Position numbers and translations under genes: made by a program. Of a DNA stretch of 64,000 nucleotides, positions 37,601 through 51,800 are shown one piece after another. The stretch is from Physella acuta (taxonomy: Eukaryota > Mollusca > Gastropoda > Physidae). The notes beneath the pieces were generated by a model. The model did not search any database, was not told the DNA's origin, and saw only the letters and a program-made list of their open reading frames with translations. How positions within the stretch are numbered: the stretch's first letter is position 1; the number at the start of each line of letters is the position of its first letter. Location: the NCBI RefSeq assembly GCF_028476545.1, contig NW_026731687.1, positions 248,001 to 312,000 of the forward strand, read 5' to 3'.

Positions 37601-40600
37601 ACAATTGCTTGATTAATTACACAATGGGATGATTACACAATGGGTTGATTACACAATGGGTTGATTACACAATGAATTGATTACACAATGGGTTAATTAC
37701 ACAATGGCTTGATTACACAATTAGTTGATTACACAATTGCTTGATTAATTACACAATGGGATGATTACACAATGGGTTGATTACACAATGGGTTGATTAC
37801 ACAATGGGTTTATTACACAATGGGTTGGTTACACAATGGGTTGATTACATAATGGGTTGATTACACAATGGGTTGATTACACAATGGGTTGATTACACAA
37901 TGGGTTAATTACACAATGGGTTGCTTAATTACACAATGGGTTGATTACACAATGGGTTGATTACACAATGGGTTGATTACACAATGGGTTGATTACACAA
38001 TGGGTTGATTACACAATGGGTTGATTACACAATGGGTTGATTACACAATGTGTTGATTACACAATGGGTTGATTACACAATGGGTTGATTACACAATGGG
38101 TTGATTAATTACACAATGGGTTGATTACACAATAGGTTGATTACACAATGGGTTGATTAATTACACAATGGGTTGATTACACAATGGGTTGATTACATAA
38201 TGGGTTGATTACACAATGGGTTGATTACATAATGTGTTGGTTACACAATGGGTTGATTACACAATGGGTTGATTACACAATGGGTTGATTACACAATGGG
38301 TTGATTACATAATGAGTTGATTACACAATGGGTTGATTAATTACACAATGGGTTGATTAATTACACAATGGGTTGATTACACAATGGGTTTATTACACAA
38401 TGGGTTGATTACATAATGAGTTGATTACACAATGGGTTGATTACACAATGGGTTGATTAATTACACAATGGGTTGATTACACAATGGGTTGATTACACAA
38501 TGGGTTAATTACACAATGGGTTGATTACACAATGGGTTGATTACACAATGGCTTGATTACACAATGGGTTGATTACACAATGGGTTGATTAATTACACAA
38601 TGGGTTGATTAATTACACAATGGATTGATTGTAGAATGGGTTGATTACACGATGGGTTGATTACACAATGGGTTGATTACACAATGGGTTGATTACACAA
38701 TGGGTTGATTACATAATGAGTTGATTACACAATGGGTTGATTACACAATGGGTTGATTACACAATGGGTTTATTACACAATGGGTTGATTACACAATGGG
38801 TTGATTACACAATGGGTTGATTACACAATGGGTTGATTACACAATGGGTTGATTACACAATGGATTGATTAATTACACAATGGGTTTATTACACAATGGG
38901 TTGGTTACACAATTGGTTGATTAATTACACAATGGATTGATTACACAATGGGTTGATTACACAATGGGTTGATTACATAATGAGTTGATTACACAATGGG
39001 TTGATTAATTACACAATGGGTTGATTACACAATGGGTTGATTACACAATGGGTTGATTACACAATGGGTTGATTACATAATGGGTTGGTTACACAATGGG
39101 TTGGTTACACAATGGGTTGATTACACAATGGGTTGATTACACAATGGGTTGATTACACAATGGGTTGATTAATTACACAATGGGTTGATTACACAATGGG
39201 TTGATTACACAATGGGTTGATTACACAATGGGTTGATTACATAATGAATTTATTACACAATGGGTTTATTACACAATGGGTTGATTAATTACACAATGGG
39301 TTGATTACACAATGGGTTGGTTACACAATGGGTTGATTACACAATGGGTTGATTACACAATGGGTTGATTACACAATGGGTTGATTAATTACACAATGGA
39401 TTGATTAATTACACAATGGATTGATTGTAGAATGGGTTGATTACACAATGGGTTGATTACATAATGGGTTAATTACATAATGGGTTGATTACACAATGGG
39501 TTGATTACACAATGGGTTGCTTACACAATGGATTGATTGTAGAATGGGTTGATTACACAATGGGTTGATTACACAATGGGTTGATTACACAATGGGTTGA
39601 TTACATAATGGGTTAATTACATAATGGGTTGATTACACAATGGGTTGATTACACAATGGGTTGCTTACACAATGGATTGATTGTAGAATGGGTTGATTAC
39701 ACAATGGGTTGATTACACAATGGGTTGATTGTAGAATGGGTTGATTACACAATGTGTTGATTACACAATGGGTTGATTACACAATGGGTTGGTTACACAA
39801 TGGGTTGATTACACAATGGGTTGATTAATTACACAATGGATTGATTGTAGAATGGGTTGATTACACAATGGGTTGATTACATAATGGGTTGATTACACAA
39901 TGGGTTGATTACACAATGGGTTGATTACACAATGGGTTGATTACACAATGGGTTGATTACATAATGTGTTAATTACATAATGGGTTGATTACACAATGGG
40001 TTGATTACACAATGGGTTGCTTACACAATGGATTGATTGTAGAATGTGTTGATTACACAATGGGTTGATTACACAATGGGTTGATTACACAATGTGTTGA
40101 TTACACAATGGGTTGATTACATAATGGGTTGATTACACAATGGGTTGATTACACAATGTGTTTATTACACAATGGCTTGATTAATTACACAATGGGATGA
40201 TTACACAATGGGTTGATTACACAATGGGATGATTACACAATGGGTTGATTACACAATGGGTTGATTACACAATGGATTGATTACACAATGGGTTAATTAC
40301 ACAATGGCTTGATTACACAATTAGTTGATTACACAATGGCTTGATTAGTTACACAATGGGATGATTACACAATGGGTTGATTACACAATGGGTTGATTAC
40401 ACAATGGATTGATTACACAATGGGTTAATTACACAATGGCTTGATTACACAATTAGTTGATTACACAATGGCTTGATTAATTACACAATGGGATGATTAC
40501 ACAATGGGTTGATTACACAATGGCTTGATTAATTACACAATGGGTTGATTACACAATGGGTTGATTACACAATGGGTTGATTACATAATGGGTTGATTAC

Positions 40601-43600
40601 ACAATGGGTTGATTACACAATGGGTTGATTACACAATGGGTTGATTACACAATGGGTTAATTACACAATGGGTTGATTAATTACACAATGGGTTGATTAC
40701 ACAATGGGTTGATTACACATTGGGTTGATTACACAATGGGTTGATTACACAATGTGTTGGTAACACAATGGGTTGATTACATAATGGGTTGATTACACAA
40801 TGGGTTGATTAATTACACAATGGGTTGATTACACAATGGGTTGATTACACAATGGGTTGATTAATTACACAATGGGTTGATTACACAATGGGTTGGTTAC
40901 ACAATGGGTTGGTTACACAATGGGTTGATTACACAATGGGTTGATTACACAATGGGTTGATTACACAATGGGTTGATTACATAATGAGTTGATTACACAA
41001 TGTGTTGATTAATTACACAATGGGTTGATTACACAATGGATTGATTACACAATGGGTTGATTACATAATGAGTTGATTACACAATGGGTTGATTACACAA
41101 TGGGTTGATTACACAATGGGTTGATTACACAATGGGTTGATTACACAATGGGTTGATTACACAATGGGTTGATTGATTACACAATGGGTTGATTACACAA
41201 TGGGTTGATTACATAATGGGTTGGTTACACAATGGGTTGATTACACAATGGGTTGGTTACACAATGGGTTGGTTACACAATGGGTTGATTACACAATGGG
41301 TTGATTACACAATGGGTTGATTACATAATGAGTTGATTACACAATGGGTTGATTAATTACACAATGGGTTGATTACACAATGGGTTGATTACACAATGGG
41401 TTGATTACACAATGGGTTGATTACACAATGGGTTCATTACACAATGGGTTCATTACACAATGGGTTGATTAATTACACAATGGGTTGATTACACAATGGA
41501 TTGATTACACAATGGGTTTATTACACAATGGGTTTATTACACAATGGGTTGATTACACAATGGGTTGGTTACACAATGGGTTGATTACACAATGGGTTGA
41601 TTACACAATGGGTTGATTACACAATGGGTTGATTAATTACACAATGGATTGATTGTAGAATGGGTTGATTACACAATGGGTTGATTACATAATGGGTTGA
41701 TTACACAATGGGTTAATTAAACAATGGGTTGATTACACAATGGGTTGATTACACAATGGGTTGATTACATAATGGGTTAATTACATAATGGGTTGATTAC
41801 ACAATGGGTTGATTACACAATGGGTTGCTTACACAATGGATTGATTGTAGAATGGGTTGATTACACAATGGGTTGATTACACAATGGGTTGATTACACAA
41901 TGTGTTGATTACACAATGGGTTGATTACATAATGGGTTGATTACACAATGGGTTGATTACACAATGTGTTTATTACACAATGGCTTGATTAATTACACAA
42001 TGGGATGATTACACAATGGGTTGATTACACAATGGGATGATTACACAATGGGTTGATTACACAATGGGTTGATTACACAATGGATTGATTACACAATGGG
42101 TTAATTACACAATGGCTTGATTACACAATTAGTTGATTACACAATGGCTTGATTAGTTACACAATGGGATGATTACACAATGGGTTGATTACACAATGGG
42201 TTGATTACACAATGGATTGATTACACAATGGGTTAATTACACAATGGCTTGATTACACAATTAGTTGATTACACAATGGCTTGATTAATTACACAATGGG
42301 ATGATTACACAATGGGTTGATTACACAATGGCTTGATTAATTACACAATGGGTTGATTACACAATGGGTTGATTACACAATGGGTTGATTACATAATGGG
42401 TTGATTACACAATGGGTTGATTACACAATGGGTTGATTACACAATGGGTTGATTACACAATGGGTTAATTACACAATGGGTTGATTAATTACACAATGGG
42501 TTGATTACACAATGGGTTGATTACACATTGGGTTGATTACACAATGGGTTGATTACACAATGTGTTGGTAACACAATGGGTTGATTACATAATGGGTTGA
42601 TTACACAATGGGTTGATTAATTACACAATGGGTTGATTACACAATGGGTTGATTACACAATGGGTTGATTAATTACACAATGGGTTGATTACACAATGGG
42701 TTGGTTACACAATGGGTTGGTTACACAATGGGTTGATTACACAATGGGTTGATTACACAATGGGTTGATTACATAATGAGTTGATTACACAATGTGTTGA
42801 TTAATTACACAATGGGTTGATTACACAATGGATTGATTACACAATGGGTTGATTACATAATGAGTTGATTACACAATGGGTTGATTACACAATGGGTTGA
42901 TTACACAATGGGTTGATTACACAATGGGTTGATTACACAATGGGTTGATTACACAATGGGTTGATTGATTACACAATGGGTTGATTACACAATGGGTTGA
43001 TTACATAATGGGTTGGTTACACAATGGGTTGATTACATAATGGGTTGGTTACACAATGGGTTGGTTACACAATGGGTTGATTACACAATGGGTTGATTAC
43101 ACAATGGGTTGATTACATAATGAGTTGATTACACAATGGGTTGATTACACAATGGGTTGATTACACAATGGGTTCATTACACAATGGGTTGATTAATTAC
43201 ACAATGGGTTGATTACACAATGGATTGATTACACAATGGGTTTATTACACAATGGGTTGATTACACAATGGGTTGATTACACAATGGGTTGGTTACACAA
43301 TGGGTTGATTACACAATGGGTTGATTACACAATGGGTTGATTACACAATGGGTTGATTACACAATGTGTTGATTACACAATGGGTTGATTACACAATGGG
43401 TTTATTACACAATGGGTTGATTAATTACACAATGGGTTGATTACACAATGGGTTGATAACACAATGGGTTGATTAATTACACAATGGGTTGATTAATTAC
43501 ACAATGGGTTGATTACACAATGGGTTGATTACACAATGGGTTGATTACACAATGGGTTGATTACACAATGGGTTGATTAATTACACAATGGGTTGATTAT

Positions 43601-46600
43601 ACAATGGGTTGATTACACAATGGGTTGATTACACAATGGGTTGATTACACAATGGGTTGATTACACAATGGGTTGGTTACACAATGGGTTGATTAATTAC
43701 ACAATGGGTTGATTACACAATGGGTTGATTACACAATGGGTTGATTACACAATGGGTTGATTACACAATGGGTTGATTACACAATGGGTTGATTACACAA
43801 TGGGTTGATTAATTACACAATGGGTTGATTACACAATGGGTTGATTACATAATGGGTTGGTTACACAATTGGTTGGTTACACAATGGGTTGATTACACAA
43901 TGGGTTGATTACACAATGGGTTGATTACACAATGGGTTGATTAATTACACAATGGGTTGATTACACAATGGGTTGATTACACAATGGGTTGATTAATTAC
44001 ACAATGGGTTGATTACACAATGGGTTGATTACACAATGGGTTGATTACACAATGGGTTGATAACATAATGAGTTGATTACACAATGGGTTGATTAATTAC
44101 ACAATGGGTTGATTACACAATGGGTTGATTACACAATGGGTTGATTACACAATGGGTTGATTACACAATGGGTTGATTACACAATGGGTTGATTACACAA
44201 TGGGTTGATTACACAATGGGTTGATTACACAATGGGTTGATTACACAATGGGTTTATTACACAATGGGTTTATTACACAATGGGTTGATTAATTACACAA
44301 TGGGTTGATTACACAATGGGTTGATAACACAATGGGTTGATTAATTACACAATGCGTTGGTTAATTACACAATGGGTTGATTACACAATGGGTTGATTAC
44401 ACAATGGGTTGATTACACAATGGGTTGATTACACAATGGGTTGATTAATTACACAATGGGTTGATTACACAATGGGTTGATTACACAATGGGTTGATTAC
44501 ACAATGGGTTGACTACACAATGGGTTGGTTACACAATGGGTTGATTAATTACACAATGGGTTGATTACACAATGGGTTGATTACACAATGGGTTGATTAC
44601 ACAATGGGTTGATTACACAATGGGTTGATTACACAATGGGTTGATTAATTACACAATGGGTTGATTACACAATGGGTTGATTACATAATGGGTTGGTTAC
44701 ACAATGGGTTGGTTACACAATGGGTTGATTACACAATGGGTTGATTACACAATGGGTTGATTACACAATGGGTTGATTAATTACACAATGGGTTGATTAC
44801 ACAATGGGTTGATTACACAATGGGTTGATTAATTACACAATGGGTTGATTACACAATGGGTTGATTACACAATGGGTTGATTACACAATGGGTTGATTAC
44901 ATAATGAGTTTATTACACAATGGGTTTATTACACAATGGGTTGATTAATTACACAATGGGTTGATTACACAATGGGTTGGTTACACAATGGGTTGATTAC
45001 ACAATGGGTTGATTACACAATGGGTTGATTACACAATGGGTTGATTAATTACACAATGGATTGATTAATTACACAATGGATTGATTGTAGAATGGGTTGA
45101 TTACACAATGGGTTGATTACATAATGGGTTAATTACATAATGGGTTGATTACACAATGGGTTGATTACACAATGGGTTGCTTACACAATGGATTGATTGT
45201 AGAATGGGTTGATTACACAATGGGTTGATTACACAATGGGTTGATTACACAATGGGTTGATTACACAATGGGTTGATTAATTACACAATGGATTGATTAA
45301 TTACACAATGGATTGATTGTAGAATGGGTTGATTACACAATGGGTTGATTACATAATGGGTTAATTACATAATGGGTTGATTACACAATGGGTTGATTAC
45401 ACAATGGGTTGCTTACACAATGGATTGATTGTAGAATGGGTTGATTACACAATGGGTTGATTACACAATGGGTTGATTACACAATGGGTTGATTACATAA
45501 TGGGTTAATTACATAATGGGTTGATTACACAATGGGTTGATTACACAATGGGTTGCTTACACAATGGATTGATTGTAGAATGGGTTGATTACACAATGGG
45601 TTGATTACACAATGGGTTGATTGTAGAATGGGTTGATTACACAATGTGTTGATTACACAATGGGTTGATTACACAATGGGTTGGTTACACAATGGGTTGA
45701 TTACACAATGGGTTGATTAATTACACAATGGATTGATTGTAGAATGGGTTGATTACACAATGGGTTGATTACATAATGGGTTGATTACACAATGGGTTGA
45801 TTACACAATGGGTTGATTACACAATGGGTTGATTACACAATGGGTTGATTACATAATGGGTGAATTACATAATGGGTTGATTACACAATGGGTTGATTAC
45901 ACAATGGGTTGCTTACACAATGGATTGATTGTAGAATGGGTTGATTACACAATGGCTTGATTAATTACACAATGGGTTGATTACACAATGGGTTGATTAC
46001 ACAATGGGTTGATTACACAATGGATTGATTACACAATGGGTTAATTACACAATGGCTTGATTACACAATTAGTTGATTACACAATGGCTTGATTAATTAC
46101 ACAATGGGTTGATTACACAATGGGTTAATTACACAATGGCTTGATTACACAATTAGTTGATTACACAATGGCTTGATTAATTACACAATGGGATGATTAC
46201 ACAATGGGTTGATTACACAATGGTGTGATTACACAATGGATTGATTACACAATGGGTTAATTACACAATGGCTTGATTACACAATTAGTTGATTACACAA
46301 TGGCTTGATTAATTACACAATGGGATGATTACACAATGGGTTGATTACACAATGGCTTGATTAATTACACAATGGGATGATTACACAATGGGTTGATTAC
46401 ACAATGGGTTGATTACACATTGGGTTGATTACACAATGGGTTGATTACATAATGGGTTGATTACACAATGGCTTGATTACACAATGGGTTGATTACACAT
46501 TGGGTTGATTACACAATGGGTTGATTACACAATGGGTTGGTTACACAATGGGTTGATTACATAATGGGTTGATTACACAATGGGTTGATTAATTACACAA

Positions 46601-47504
46601 TGGGTTGATTACACAATGGGTTGATTACACAATGGGTTGATTAATTACACAATGGGTTGATTACACAATGGGTTGGTTACACAATGGGTTGGTTACACAA
46701 TGGGTTGATTACACAATGGGTTGATTACACAATGGGTTGATTACACAATGGGTTGATTACATAATGAGTTGATTACACAATGTGTTGATTAATTACACAA
46801 TGGGTTGATTACACAATGGGTTGATTACACAATGGGTTGATTACATAATGAGTTGATTACACAATGGGTTGATTACACAATGGGTTGATTACACAATGGG
46901 TTGATTACACAATGGGTTGATTACACAATGGGTTGATTACACAATGGGTTGATTAATTACACAATGGGTTGATTACACAATGGGTTGATTACATAATGGG
47001 TTGATTACACAATGGGTTGATTACACAATGGGTTGATTACACAATTGGTTGATTACACAATGGGTTGATTACACAATGGGTTGATTAATTACACAATGGG
47101 ATGATTACACAATGGGTTGATAACACAATGGGTTGATTGTAGAATGGGTTGATTACACGATGGGTTGATTACACAATGGGTTGATTACACAATGGGTTGA
47201 TTACATAATGGGTTAATTACATAATGGGTTGATTACACAATGGGTTGATTACACAATGGGTTGCTTACACAATGGGTTGATTACACAATGTGTTGATTAC
47301 ACAATGGATTGATTACACAATGGGTTGATTAATTACACAATGGGTTGATTAATTACACAATGGGTTGATTACACAATGGGTTGATTACACAATGGGTTGA
47401 TTACACAATGGGTTGATTACACAATGGGTTGATTAATTACATAATGGGTTGATTACACAATGGGTTGATTACACAATTAGTTGATTACACAATGGATTGA
47501 TCAC
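31642..47504. repeat. Giant 16-bp satellite array, ~15.9 kb, roughly 950 units
   Basis: Basic unit GATTACACAATGGGTT. The commonest variant is a 20-bp form with an added AATT (GATTAATTACACAATGGGTT). Others are CATAATGGG, GGTTACAC, TTTATTACAC, TGGATTGATTGTAGAATGGG, GGGATGATT and GGCTTGATT. Variant-rich blocks recur at long offsets (about 240 bp, 1.8 kb, 5.7 kb). Every unit has TGA on the plus strand, which with a 16-bp period puts stops in all plus frames. No gene or transposon interrupts it. Confidence 0.98.
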
Positions 47505-47560
47505 CCAAAAGCACCTCTTTGACAACTGGCATATTTTGTCTGCGATATTATCGATTAGAC

Positions 47561-47777
47561 CAGGGGTCTGCAAACTACGGCCCGCGGGCCGGATGCGGCC
47601 CGCGAGGTCCTTTCATCCGGCCCGCGGAGATCTTTTTGTCCACTGAAAAAACGTTTGCTGGTGATGGCTGAGGAACTTTGCCCAGAAAAATCAAAGACAT
47701 GCCTGGAAGAAACTGGCCCCCGAACTGAAATTTGATAGCTAATGCGGCCCTCGGACTGAAAAGTTTGGAGACCCCTG
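47561..47777. mobile_element. hAT MITE, CAGGGGTCTGC end (family 4, short copy 2)
   Basis: 217 bp with perfect 8-bp duplications GATTAGAC (47553-47560 and 47778-47785). Almost the same as 27735-27952. It sits about 55 bp beyond the edge of the giant array. Confidence 0.93.
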
Positions 47778-47785
47778 GATTAGAC

Positions 47786-48717
47786 CATGGTACATATTTA
47801 TGAAAGAAATGTCAGCTTATTTATTACAGCAAAAGATAGTCCCACAATGTTGTGTGTTAGAGAAATAAGCCCCACTAAATAAATCTAAACCAACAAGTGA
47901 ATATTTTAAAAGTTTTTTTTTATTAAAACATAAATTCATATGTAAAGAGTAGAAAATATATACATTCTATTTTTTTTATAAAAACATAAATTTACATTTC
48001 AAAATTCTAAGATAGGCCTTTTTTTCTAAAGTAATTGAGATAATAATTTATAACAATGTCATAAACATACAAAACTTGACCGGCTATGTGAAACAACGTT
48101 GCCCACATACAGGCCCACATACACGTATGTTAGTGGGGTTGTAGTGGAGAATATGGTACGGATACAATTTACATTCCATATGGTGTCTATAGAGTTGTAT
48201 GCAGTATGATGCGCATCATTTGGATTTCAGTGGTGAATCTATATTTATCAGGTCACGTGATTAAGGCTAACAACAACAAAGCCATTGTGTTTACGTTTGG
48301 CGCACAGCTCACAGTTTTTGCTGAATTGATATTTTTGTTCGTTGGGCTTTTTAAAAAGTTGGATTTCGAACTGTGTAACAAAAGAATTTTCTTCTAAATG
48401 TACATAACTAAATACAAAGGGGAACACAATATTCTTAATATATGCTCCTTTATGATAATATTATATAAACATATTAAATTGTAAAGGCTTTCGAGAATCC
48501 AGAAATACTTAGATATCAAATTTCGTCAAACAAACACACATACCAACTGGGTTTTTCGGATTCAGGAAGATGTAAAACATGTCTCACATCCACATCCACA
48601 AACCCAACCCCCCACCACACACACACACTCCTCACATCCCCAAACATCACATCCACAAACCCACAATCCCCCCCCCCCCCCCACACACACACACACTACC
48701 ACGTCCTCACGTCGCCA
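47786..48717. other. 3' flank / possible 3'UTR of MYCBPAP
   Basis: AT-rich, with two minus-strand AATAAA hexamers (47919-47924, 47820-47825), and a C-rich, CA-rich stretch at 48600-48700 with a 14-base C-run. No other gene supported. Confidence 0.4.
47919..47924 (-). terminator. Candidate poly(A) signal of MYCBPAP
   Basis: AATAAA, about 800 nt past the stop. A second one is at 47820-47825. The donor-like GTAAGT after the stop would allow a 3'UTR intron, so which signal is used is unclear. Confidence 0.3.
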
Positions 48718-48723
48718 ACTTAC

Positions 48724-48859
48724 CTATTCAAATTTCTTGAGACGGGCCGCTATGGACGATTGGACGTTACCTAACCTTGAAGCGACCTTGATCCAGAACG
48801 GAGCCGTTGGGATCTCCAGCAGATCCTCGGCCCTCAAGGTCATCGGGACGTCATCCACC
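48724..48859 (-). CDS. MYCBPAP: MYCBPAP last coding exon
   Basis: Acceptor GGGTCCACTCCCCAG before 48859. In phase it reads VDDVPMTLRAEDLLEIPTAP, then FWIKVASRLGNVQSSIAARL and KKFE, ending in TAG at 48726-48724. The stop is followed at once by GTAAGT, a perfect donor, so either this is the 3' end of translation with a 3'UTR intron, or the motif is fortuitous. The open frame continues upstream of the acceptor toward the 15-bp array, but the acceptor and phase favour the start given here. Confidence 0.75.
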
Positions 48860-51800
48860 CTGGGGAGTGGACCCACAGACTTAACAACTGGCCGTCTACA
48901 CCAAGGACTGGTCTGGTCCCTATACGCACCAGGCTCTGTTTTATATTGGACGCCACGAGCTGCTCGTTGTTGGTTTGACACTGTTGGTTTGGTGCTGTTG
49001 GTTTGGTGCTGTTGGTTTACGTTGGTTTGGTGCTGTTGGTTTGGTGCTGTTGGTTTGGTGCTGTGGGTTTTGGGCTGTTGGTTTTCGTTGGTTTAGTGCT
49101 GTTGGTTTGGTGCTGTTGGTTTGGTGCTGTTGGTTTGGGGCTGTTGGTTTGGGGCTGTTGGTTTTGGTGCTGTTGGTTTGATGCTGTTGGTTTAGTGCTG
49201 TTGATTTGATGCTGTTGGTTTGGTGCTGTTGGTTTGGGGCTGTTGGTTTTCGTTGGTTTGGGGCTGTTGGTTTTGGTGCTGTTGGTTTGGTGCTGTTGGT
49301 TTGGTGCTGTTGGTTTGGTGATGTTGGTTTGGTGCTGTTGGTTTGGTGCTGTTGGTTTGGTGCTGTTGGTTTGATGCTGTTGGTTTGATGCTGTTGGTTT
49401 GGGGCTGTTAGTTTGGTGCTGTTGGTTTGGTGCTGTTGGTTTGATGCTGTTGGTTTGATGCTGTTGGTTTGGGGCTGTTGGTTTGGGGCTGTTGGTTTGG
49501 GGGCTGTTGGTTTGGTGCTGTTGGTTTGGTGCTGTTGGTTTGTTGCTGTTGGTTTGGTGCTGTTGGTTTGGTGATGTTGGTTTGGTGATGTTGGTTTGGT
49601 GCTGTTGGTTTGGTGCTGTTGGTTTGGTGCTGTTGGTTTGGTGCTGTTGGTTTGATGCTGTTGGTTTGATGCTGTTGGTTTGGGGCTGTTAGTTTGGTGC
49701 TGTTGGTTTGGTGCTGTTGGTTTGATGCTGTTGGTTTGATGCTGTTGGTTTGGGGCTGTTGGTTTGGGGCTGTTGGTTTGGTGCTGTTGGTTTGATGCTG
49801 TTGGTTTGATGCTGTTGGTTTGGGGTGTTGGTTTGGGGCTGTTGGTTTGGGGCTGTTGGTTTGGTGCTGTTGGTTTGGTGCTGTTGGTTTTCGTTGGTTT
49901 GGGGCTGTTGGTTTGGGGCTGTTGGTTTTGTGCTGTTGGTTTGGGGGCTGTTGGTTTGGTGCTGTTGGTTTGGTGCTGTTGGTTTGGTGCTGTTGGTTTG
50001 GTGCTGTTGGTTTGGTGCTGTTGGTTTGGTGTTGTTGGTTTTTGTTGGTTTGGTGCTGTTGGTTTGGTGTTGTTGGTTTTCGTTGGTTTGGTGCTGTTGG
50101 TTTGGTGCTGTTGGTTTGGTGTTGTTGGTTTTCGTTGGTTTGGTGCTGTTGGTTTGGTGCTGTTGGTTTTCGTTGGTTTGGTGCTGTTGGTTTGGTGCTG
50201 TTAGTTTGGTGCTGTTGGTTTGGTGCTGTTGGTTTGGGGCTGTTGGTTTGGTGTTGTTGGTTTGGGGGCTGTTGGTTTGGTGCTGTTGGTTTGGGGGCTG
50301 TTGGTTTAGTGTTGTTGGTTTGGTGCTGTTGGTTTGGTGCTTCCCCATTGGTTACATACAAACTGTTTAGGCTAGAGCCTTACGCTTCATTACATACATA
50401 GCTGGAGACCTTTACATCATTACATAGTAATCACTGGTTTAGCCGGAGACTTCTATACACAGTTTGGTTTGAATTGTAATTAACTGTAATTTTTTTTATT
50501 AGTAATCTAAGAAGAGCAACCCACTTCCTAAATGTCATCTCTAGCAACAAAACGTCTAAATGTCAACTTTAACCAACCGTCTAAATGTCATCTCTAACAA
50601 CAAACCGTCTAAATGTCATCTCTAACAACCAACCTTTTAAATGTCATATATAACAACTCACCTACCAAATGTCATCTCTAAAAACTCACCTTCTAAATGT
50701 CAACTCCCTGTAGTCGATATGTGCTTGTTTTTTCTCAGTGAAGAGAGTTTCTAGTGTATCGAAGTAGTCCACGAGCAGGCTGTACATCTTTGTGTACAAG
50801 CGAGAGTAGTACATCTTTTGAAACCTGCAATGTACACATCACAATCTATAAGTGGGAGTCACGGTGTGATCTAAGGTTAAATTACCAGGTTAAGCTTATA
50901 GTGTAAACTACCAGGTTGGGCCTATGGATGAACCCACCTCGTGAGCCTATGGTTAAACCTACCTGGTTGAGCCTTTGGTTAAACCTACCTGGTTGAGCCT
51001 ATGGTTAAACCTACCTGGTTGAGCCTATGGTTAAACCTACCTCGTGAGCCTATAATAAAACCTACCTGGTGTACCCTAGGGTAGTTCTAGGACTTCCTTC
51101 TTGACACTGACTTGTCAGAACTCGCCTGAAATTGACAAGTCAACCATCATAATGTGGGTCAGAAATAAATAAAGACAACAGTGCCCGAACGAGAGACAAC
51201 AGTGCCCACATAACTAGAGAGACAACAGTGCCCACATTACTAGAGAGACAACAGTGCCCACATGACTAGAGAGACAACAGTGCCCACATGAGAGACAACA
51301 GTGCCCACATGAGAGACAACAGTGCCCACATGACTAGAGAGACAACAGTGCCCACACGACTAGAGAGACAACAGTGCCCACATGAGAGACTAGAGAGACA
51401 ACAGTGCCCACACGACTAGAGAGACAACAGTGCCCACATGAGAGACTAGAGAGACAACAGTGCCCACACGACTAGAGAGACAACAGTGCCCACATGAGAG
51501 ACAACAGTGCCCACATGACTAGAGAGACAACAGTGCCCACATGACTAGAGAGACAACAGTGCCCACATGACTAGAGAGACAACAGTGCCCACATGACTAG
51601 AGAGACAACAGTGCCCACATAACTAGAGAGACAACAGTGCCCACATGACTAGAGAGACAACAGTGCCCACACGACTAGAGAGACAACAGTGCCCACATGA
51701 GAGACAACAGTGCCCACACGACTAGAGAGACAACAGTGCCCACATGAGAGACTAGAGAGACAACAGTGCCCACATGAGAGACAACAGTGCCCACACGACT

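Noticed and set aside
31642-47504. A hidden gene or transposon within the giant array
   Set aside because: Scanning found only variants of the 16-bp unit from end to end.
48206-48397. 63-codon plus-strand frame with a hydrophobic stretch
   Set aside because: AT-rich 3' flank of MYCBPAP, no supporting signals.
49408-50361. 317-codon minus-strand Gln/Asn/Thr/Pro/Lys frame and overlapping Trp/Cys-rich plus frames
   Set aside because: By-products of a 15-bp array within MYCBPAP intron 5. The flanking exons join in phase without it.
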